Assembly: GCA_003142355.1 (NCBI GenBank)
Contig: PLMF01000082.1
Coordinates: 3,176 to 14,168, forward strand
Length of the DNA stretch: 10,993 nucleotides
Direction: 5' to 3'
Source of the DNA: Bryobacterales bacterium
GTDB lineage: Bacteria; Acidobacteriota; Terriglobia; Bryobacterales; Bryobacteraceae
Below the pieces are notes generated by a model, which made no database searches, had not been told where the DNA came from, and saw only the letters and a program-made list of their open reading frames with translations. This document shows positions 7,748-10,993 of this stretch, piece after piece. The position numbers and the translations under genes are program-made. Within the stretch, counting starts at the first letter, position 1; every line of letters starts with the position of its first letter.

Positions 7748-9040
7748 ATGTTGAAGGGCCTAATCTCGCGTCTGCTGGGTCGCCCAGACCCGGTGATGTC
7801 CGAGCCTCAGGGCAATCGAATGATTGAACCCATTCAGGCTACTGAGACGTCGTTCGAGCATCAAGCGACTCCCGATCCGCAGCCGCACGGGAATAGCCGG
7901 ATCGTGGATGTGCCACACCGGCCGAGCGTGCTCTCGGCATACGCCCCTGTCAACTCTGGCGACAACCCGCTGGCCATCCGCGAAGTGAGGAAGACTGGCG
8001 CGATTACCTGGGTGGCGGGGCGGGAAGGCTGGTGCGTCAATCCGAGCACATCGTTCCCGCTGACTGTGGTCGGCACGGATGAAGAAACGGTCCGGCAGAT
8101 CCGCGAGGCGCTGGACGGACTCGTGGACCACTACTCCGAGGATATTTCTGAAGCAGTCGGCGGCATCATGGTGGAACGCGGAGCACGGTTCCAGGAGTTT
8201 GAGCAATACCTGGGCGAGCAACGGCGGGTTTATCGTTTGGCACTCGGAGCGGCACAATCAAAAAGAGCCGCGCGCAAGGACGGGCAATCCACCTCAGAGG
8301 AGGACGACGAACTCGAAGACGATGCTCTGGATGCTCTCGACGGGTGCTGCCACGATTTTGCGGCTCTGATAGACGGCGACTACCCATCAGATCCGGGCGA
8401 GATCGCGGCGATTCGAAAATTCGGGTTTGGCAATCTGATGCGATATTTGGGTACCGGCCCAGACACGGTCAAGACGGTTCCGTCTGACCACCGGAAACGG
8501 ATCGGGTTAGATGCGCTGGTCCAAGCGGGGTTGGCGATTCCGTGCGCTGAGATCTCTGCCATTCCAACGTCGGCGCTCCTTCATGCCATGACCGCCAAGG
8601 AATTGCAGGCTCTGTCCCTCGGGCCAATTCCTTCGAGATCCCGTAAGAAGCACCTGGCGGTCGAGTTCCTCCTGGCCCAAAGCGGAATCCGTGAGCGAGC
8701 CGTCGAAGCGACCACCCTCGATTCCGCGTATTATCTCGTGCCGGCGCAGGGCGCACTCGCGGGTTTCGACCTCAGACAAATGCACGAGCGGATGGGCTTC
8801 GCTCTTTCGGTTGCCAATCTCCTTGTCACCACATACCTCACTGCCGCGCTGGCGCCAACGAACCGCGAGTACGAAGGCAAGCACCTCGCCAGGGAGCGGT
8901 TCAAGGTACACAACATCCGCGACATCCTCACCTGCCGCACTTGCCTGAAGGCAGATGGCCAGTCGAAGCCGCTCGCCGAGTGGACTCGGTTCCCGCTGCA
9001 TTTCGGCTGTAGATGCTCTCTCCTCCTCGACGGGCGTTGA
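7748..9040 (+). CDS. Hypothetical protein with C-terminal CxxC/HxxCxC zinc-type motif
   Basis: This is a 430-aa ORF from ATG 7748. No good Shine-Dalgarno lies there; an internal ATG at 7821 is preceded by AGGG and could be the true start. Residues 1-80 look disordered. Residues 105-170 are helical and acidic, 185-200 is an Asp/Glu-rich stretch, and 220-330 is a helical segment containing KFGFGNLMRYLGTGPDT. The C-terminus reads DILTCRTCLKADGQSKP then PLHFGCRCSLLLD, giving C396, C399, H418, C421 and C423. This spacing recalls the zinc-binding tail of SPP1 gp7/Mu gpF-type phage head-morphogenesis proteins, but the rest does not resemble one I can name. It lies 123 bp after the SIR2 gene, so it may have its own promoter. 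The function is unknown. Confidence 0.72.
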   Translation: MLKGLISRLLGRPDPVMSEPQGNRMIEPIQATETSFEHQATPDPQPHGNSRIVDVPHRPSVLSAYAPVNSGDNPLAIREVRKTGAITWVAGREGWCVNPSTSFPLTVVGTDEETVRQIREALDGLVDHYSEDISEAVGGIMVERGARFQEFEQYLGEQRRVYRLALGAAQSKRAARKDGQSTSEEDDELEDDALDALDGCCHDFAALIDGDYPSDPGEIAAIRKFGFGNLMRYLGTGPDTVKTVPSDHRKRIGLDALVQAGLAIPCAEISAIPTSALLHAMTAKELQALSLGPIPSRSRKKHLAVEFLLAQSGIRERAVEATTLDSAYYLVPAQGALAGFDLRQMHERMGFALSVANLLVTTYLTAALAPTNREYEGKHLARERFKVHNIRDILTCRTCLKADGQSKPLAEWTRFPLHFGCRCSLLLDGR

Positions 9041-9143
9041 CTACGCCCAAGCCGTGAATCGGGCTTTGGCTTTTCAGACGCCAGTTTCCACCGAATATCC
9101 TGAAAGGCGATGCAGGGTGTTATGCTCTGGCGCGGAGAAGCAC

Positions 9144-9671
9144 ATGCTTGAGCCCGACTACGATTACTCGCAAGAGGCAGAAATTGTCTGGTTGCGAGGC
9201 CCCCTTCAGTTTCACTATTTGCGCGAGAGTTCTAGCAGGATGAACTTCCGGTCTAGGCCCCCATCGAAGGCGCATCCGCTCGTGCGCGAACCCAACGTCC
9301 TCGTGGGTTACGTCAATCTCAAGGCGACAGCAAAGACCGACAATCCCGGCCGGTTCGCGCGGCGCTACTGGTGGCTGATGCATCGAGATCTGGGGGACAC
9401 CAAAGGCTGGAAAGCTGAGGCAGTCGATCCAAGATCAATCAGGGTGGGCCATCCTAGTTCCTACCGGCCACTGGAGATGGAAGAGCCATCAAATAGCGTC
9501 TTCCATTGGGCTGACGCTCAAGGGAGACCAGTCTGTGGTCAGGCCGACGTTGATTACATAGCAGTGACGGACGGGACCCACGTGACATGTGAGGCCTGCC
9601 GAGCGGCCGTGGGGAGACGCGGGGTCAAGAACTTGCGCTCCATAACGGACGCGCCATCAATGCAGAAATAG
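9144..9671 (+). CDS. Hypothetical protein with zinc-knuckle-like C-terminus
   Basis: This protein of 175 aa starts at ATG 9144, chosen because GGAG lies 6 bases upstream; the frame is open to 8955 but that part overlaps the previous gene and reads as its shadow. Residues 10-60 are mixed (IVWLRGPLQFHYLRE, NVLVGYVNLK), 70-90 are Trp/Arg-rich (FARRYWWLMHRDLG), and 119-158 contain VFHWADAQGRPVCG and HVTCEACRAAVGRR, so H121, C131, C149 and C152 could bind zinc. Small domains of this shape occur in many uncharacterised proteins and do not define a function. It follows the 7748-9040 gene by 103 bases on the same strand. No partner is evident, and the N-terminal half is unrecognised. Confidence 0.6.
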   Translation: MLEPDYDYSQEAEIVWLRGPLQFHYLRESSSRMNFRSRPPSKAHPLVREPNVLVGYVNLKATAKTDNPGRFARRYWWLMHRDLGDTKGWKAEAVDPRSIRVGHPSSYRPLEMEEPSNSVFHWADAQGRPVCGQADVDYIAVTDGTHVTCEACRAAVGRRGVKNLRSITDAPSMQK

Positions 9672-10070
9672 GAGCACGAGCAGTTAATCGGAATGCCCGA
9701 TATGAGCGTGCACGGCGACGATCGAACATGGCGTTGGGGCATCCGGACATTCCAAACGGCCTCTGGATCGAGAGAGGAAGACCTGCTCCAGTATTTTCGC
9801 AAAACCCGCCCCGTGCCCGCCCGCACGTAACCCCCCTGTCAAGGGTTCGGACCTGTCAAGTGGAGAACGTGGAGAATTCGCAGGAGGATTCCAGGGCCAC
9901 GGTCGCAACCATGACGGTTACGACCGCTCCTCAAACGGGTGGGGTTGCGAACGGAGAGGGCGGTGAGAGCCGCAAAACCGCAGAACCATTTGGGGAAACG
10001 CGCGCGGCGGGCGGGCCGATGGCGTCAAGGGGAACCGGGCAGGGAAACTCGTAGAAAAACAATTTGGCTC

Positions 10071-10106
10071 CCCACGATTCCGGTTTCCAACCGGTTTCTC
10101 CGTGGG
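10071..10106. repeat. Nested hairpin
   Basis: An outer stem CCCACG (10071-10076) pairs with CGTGGG (10101-10106). Inside it, CCGGTT (10080-10085) pairs with AACCGG (10089-10094) around a 3-base loop. Unpaired bases flank the inner stem, giving a two-tier hairpin on either strand. No T-run directly follows, so it is not a classic terminator. It could be part of a structured RNA, a recombination site or a mobile-element remnant. Confidence 0.4.
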
Positions 10107-10247
10107 TTAGCGACGCCGATCGGGCCCCGAGCACCAACCTGAACAGACTTCGAACTGGAGAATTAGTCCGATCCGCTGCGCATCATTCGCAAAAGGTGAA
10201 TGGTGGTGCTTTATGCAAATGGGGCCGCATTCTATGAGTGCCATAAT

Positions 10248-10313
10248 TAAAGGGACATAGCACACAGCCGGGAGGACCTGTTTGCAGGCATTTCTGCATC
10301 ATGTGATGTCCCC
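10248..10313. repeat. Inverted GGGACAT / ATGTCCC motifs with central palindrome
   Basis: TAAAGGGACATAGCACACA (from 10248) faces GTGATGTCCCC (10303-10313), so GGGACAT and ATGTCCC form a short inverted repeat. Between them, TGCAG (10283-10287) and CTGCA (10294-10298) form another small dyad. TAAAGGGACA also occurs at 5757-5766, followed there by GCATCACAC. The motifs resemble ends of small transposon-derived repeats, but they are too short to prove it. Confidence 0.3.
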
Positions 10314-10478
10314 ATAGCGATGCGCAGACTGTATAATCCTTCTTCGACTCGCAACAGGGCTTCACAATCGTCGGCCACTCTCTGAGTTGGATCTCTTCTC
10401 CGGGACGCACACGGAAATCCTTTGAATTGTTTCATCTTAGTTCATTTGGGCAATGCCCGCCGCGTTGTTCAAGCCTGT

Positions 10479-10993
10479 TCATTTATGGGGTTCATCTTTC
10501 CGAATCTCCCGCTCAGCCTGCTTCCAGTCCTGAACTGCCCGCCCGTCCTGGCGGCCTCGCTGCTCATACAGTTCATAGGCACGCTTGGCGATCTGCGGGG
10601 TCACATCGACCGGTTTCCCGGCCACGGCCTTAAGAACGCGCCATTTGATCATCGCGGCCTTTACGGCGTCGTTCAGAACCAGGCACGCGACCATGGCATA
10701 AACAAATATCGCGAGTGTCTGCCACCAAGGCAATGGCATGAGTCCAGGGAGACCCACGAACGTCAGGATGGTGCCCGTGATGGCATCCGCCACGATGGCT
10801 GCCAAGAAGGTCTTGCTTGGCAGGGTCGCCCAAAACCAGCGGCGCTCCCGCGCGGACACGACGGAGAACACGGCAAAGTAGAGCAGCATAAGAAAGCTGA
10901 AGGTGCAGAGGGCATTGTTGTTGGTTGCTAAACCGAAATGCGACCAGCCGATCCACAATAGGAGGAGCGTTTCAGCAACCATCGCGACACCAA
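10479..10993 (-). CDS. P-type ATPase (proton-efflux type), C-terminal part with DUF2934-like tail
   Basis: The minus-strand frame is open through the right edge (residues GVA precede the first visible Met), so this is the 3' end of a larger gene. It encodes about four hydrophobic segments: ETLLLLWIGWSHFGL, then ALCTFSFLMLLYFAVFSVVS, AAIVADAITGTILTFVG and WWQTLAIFVYAMVACLVLND. RERRWFWATLPSK and GLPGLMPLPWWQTL lie in the loops. This arrangement is typical of the last membrane helices of plasma-membrane proton-efflux P-type ATPases (type III), which pump H+ using ATP. After the last helix comes a soluble tail, PQIAKRAYELYEQRGRQDGR followed by AVQDWKQAERE, which matches the DUF2934 pattern. The phosphorylation motif (DKTGT) and nucleotide-binding domains would lie outside the window. 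The stop is at 10479-10481. Confidence 0.87.
   Translation of the reverse strand, partial: GVAMVAETLLLLWIGWSHFGLATNNNALCTFSFLMLLYFAVFSVVSARERRWFWATLPSKTFLAAIVADAITGTILTFVGLPGLMPLPWWQTLAIFVYAMVACLVLNDAVKAAMIKWRVLKAVAGKPVDVTPQIAKRAYELYEQRGRQDGRAVQDWKQAEREIRKDEPHK

Larger units (their letters stand above)
9672..10478. other. Long intergenic region, no convincing gene
   Basis: About 800 bp lie between the zinc-knuckle gene and the ATPase gene. Frames of 60-108 codons exist on both strands (for example 9728-10054 plus, 10183-10410 minus), but they overlap in conflicting frames, lack ribosome binding sites and have low-complexity or Cys/His-scattered translations. The left half is GC-rich; about 10140-10440 is visibly more AT-rich. 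It holds short structures listed separately: a doubled CCTGTCAAG (9835-9843 and 9852-9860), a nested hairpin (10071-10106) and GGGACAT-type motifs (10248-10313). It could contain remnants of mobile DNA. Confidence 0.5.

Noticed and set aside
9728..10054. A 108-codon plus-strand frame
   Set aside because: The translation is low-complexity (Gly, Arg, Thr, Pro), there is no Shine-Dalgarno, and it has no similarity I recognise.
10110..10175. tRNA-like fragment with TTCGAA on both strands
   Set aside because: No acceptor, D or anticodon stems could be paired around it, so it is not a tRNA or a recognisable tRNA-derived attachment site.
10183..10435. Two overlapping minus-strand frames of 75 and 62 codons after the ATPase gene
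   Set aside because: They are different frames over the same DNA with weak starts; the Cys/His residues do not form a clear motif. A remnant gene cannot be excluded.
5354..10993. CRISPR array, IS element with transposase, or rRNA/tRNA genes
   Set aside because: I found no regularly spaced repeats, transposase motifs or RNA gene structures.

Overview
This looks like an accessory stretch of a moderately GC-rich bacterial chromosome. No rRNA, tRNA or other taxonomic marker is present. The gene types (a DUF2924/large serine recombinase cassette, a P-type ATPase ending in a DUF2934-like tail, a DUF433/DUF5615 pair) would suit Acidobacteriota, and also Verrucomicrobiota, Planctomycetota or Alphaproteobacteria, so the assignment is only suggestive.

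Layout. (1) Positions 1-500, minus strand: two small unrecognised genes in tandem, the second running off the left edge. (2) Positions 501-1243: a divergent intergenic region with two near-identical 18-bp palindromes, then a DUF433 antitoxin / DUF5615 PIN-like toxin pair overlapping by 4 bases on the plus strand. (3) Positions 1245-2373: a minus-strand gene of unknown function whose 3' end seems frameshifted at a run of five C. The alternative frame ends exactly at a hairpin shared with the convergent toxin gene. (4) Positions 2626-5353, minus strand: a compact four-gene cassette, namely a 54-aa protein, a DUF2924 protein, a 525-aa large serine recombinase, and a small ParB/KorB-like helix-turn-helix protein, joined by overlaps or short gaps. 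A 12-bp inverted repeat lies 5' of it. (5) Positions 5850-9671, plus strand: a HEPN protein with an RNLIGH motif, a SIR2-like protein with intact NAD-binding and catalytic-type motifs 14 bp later, a 430-aa protein ending in a CxxC...HxxCxC putative zinc site, and a 175-aa protein with another putative zinc knuckle. (6) Positions 9672-10478: no convincing gene, but some hairpins and short repeats. (7) Positions 10479 to the right edge, minus strand: the 3' end of a proton-efflux-type P-type ATPase.

The most interesting part is 5850-9671. HEPN domains are often ribonucleases and SIR2-like domains of this kind often hydrolyse NAD+ in phage-abortive systems, so the tight HEPN-SIR2 pair reads as a two-component defence or stress module. 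The two downstream putative zinc proteins may be extra components or neighbours. With the recombinase cassette and the toxin-antitoxin pair, the region looks like a small mobile or defence island next to a housekeeping-type ATPase gene. No phage structural operon, CRISPR array or complete insertion sequence was found.
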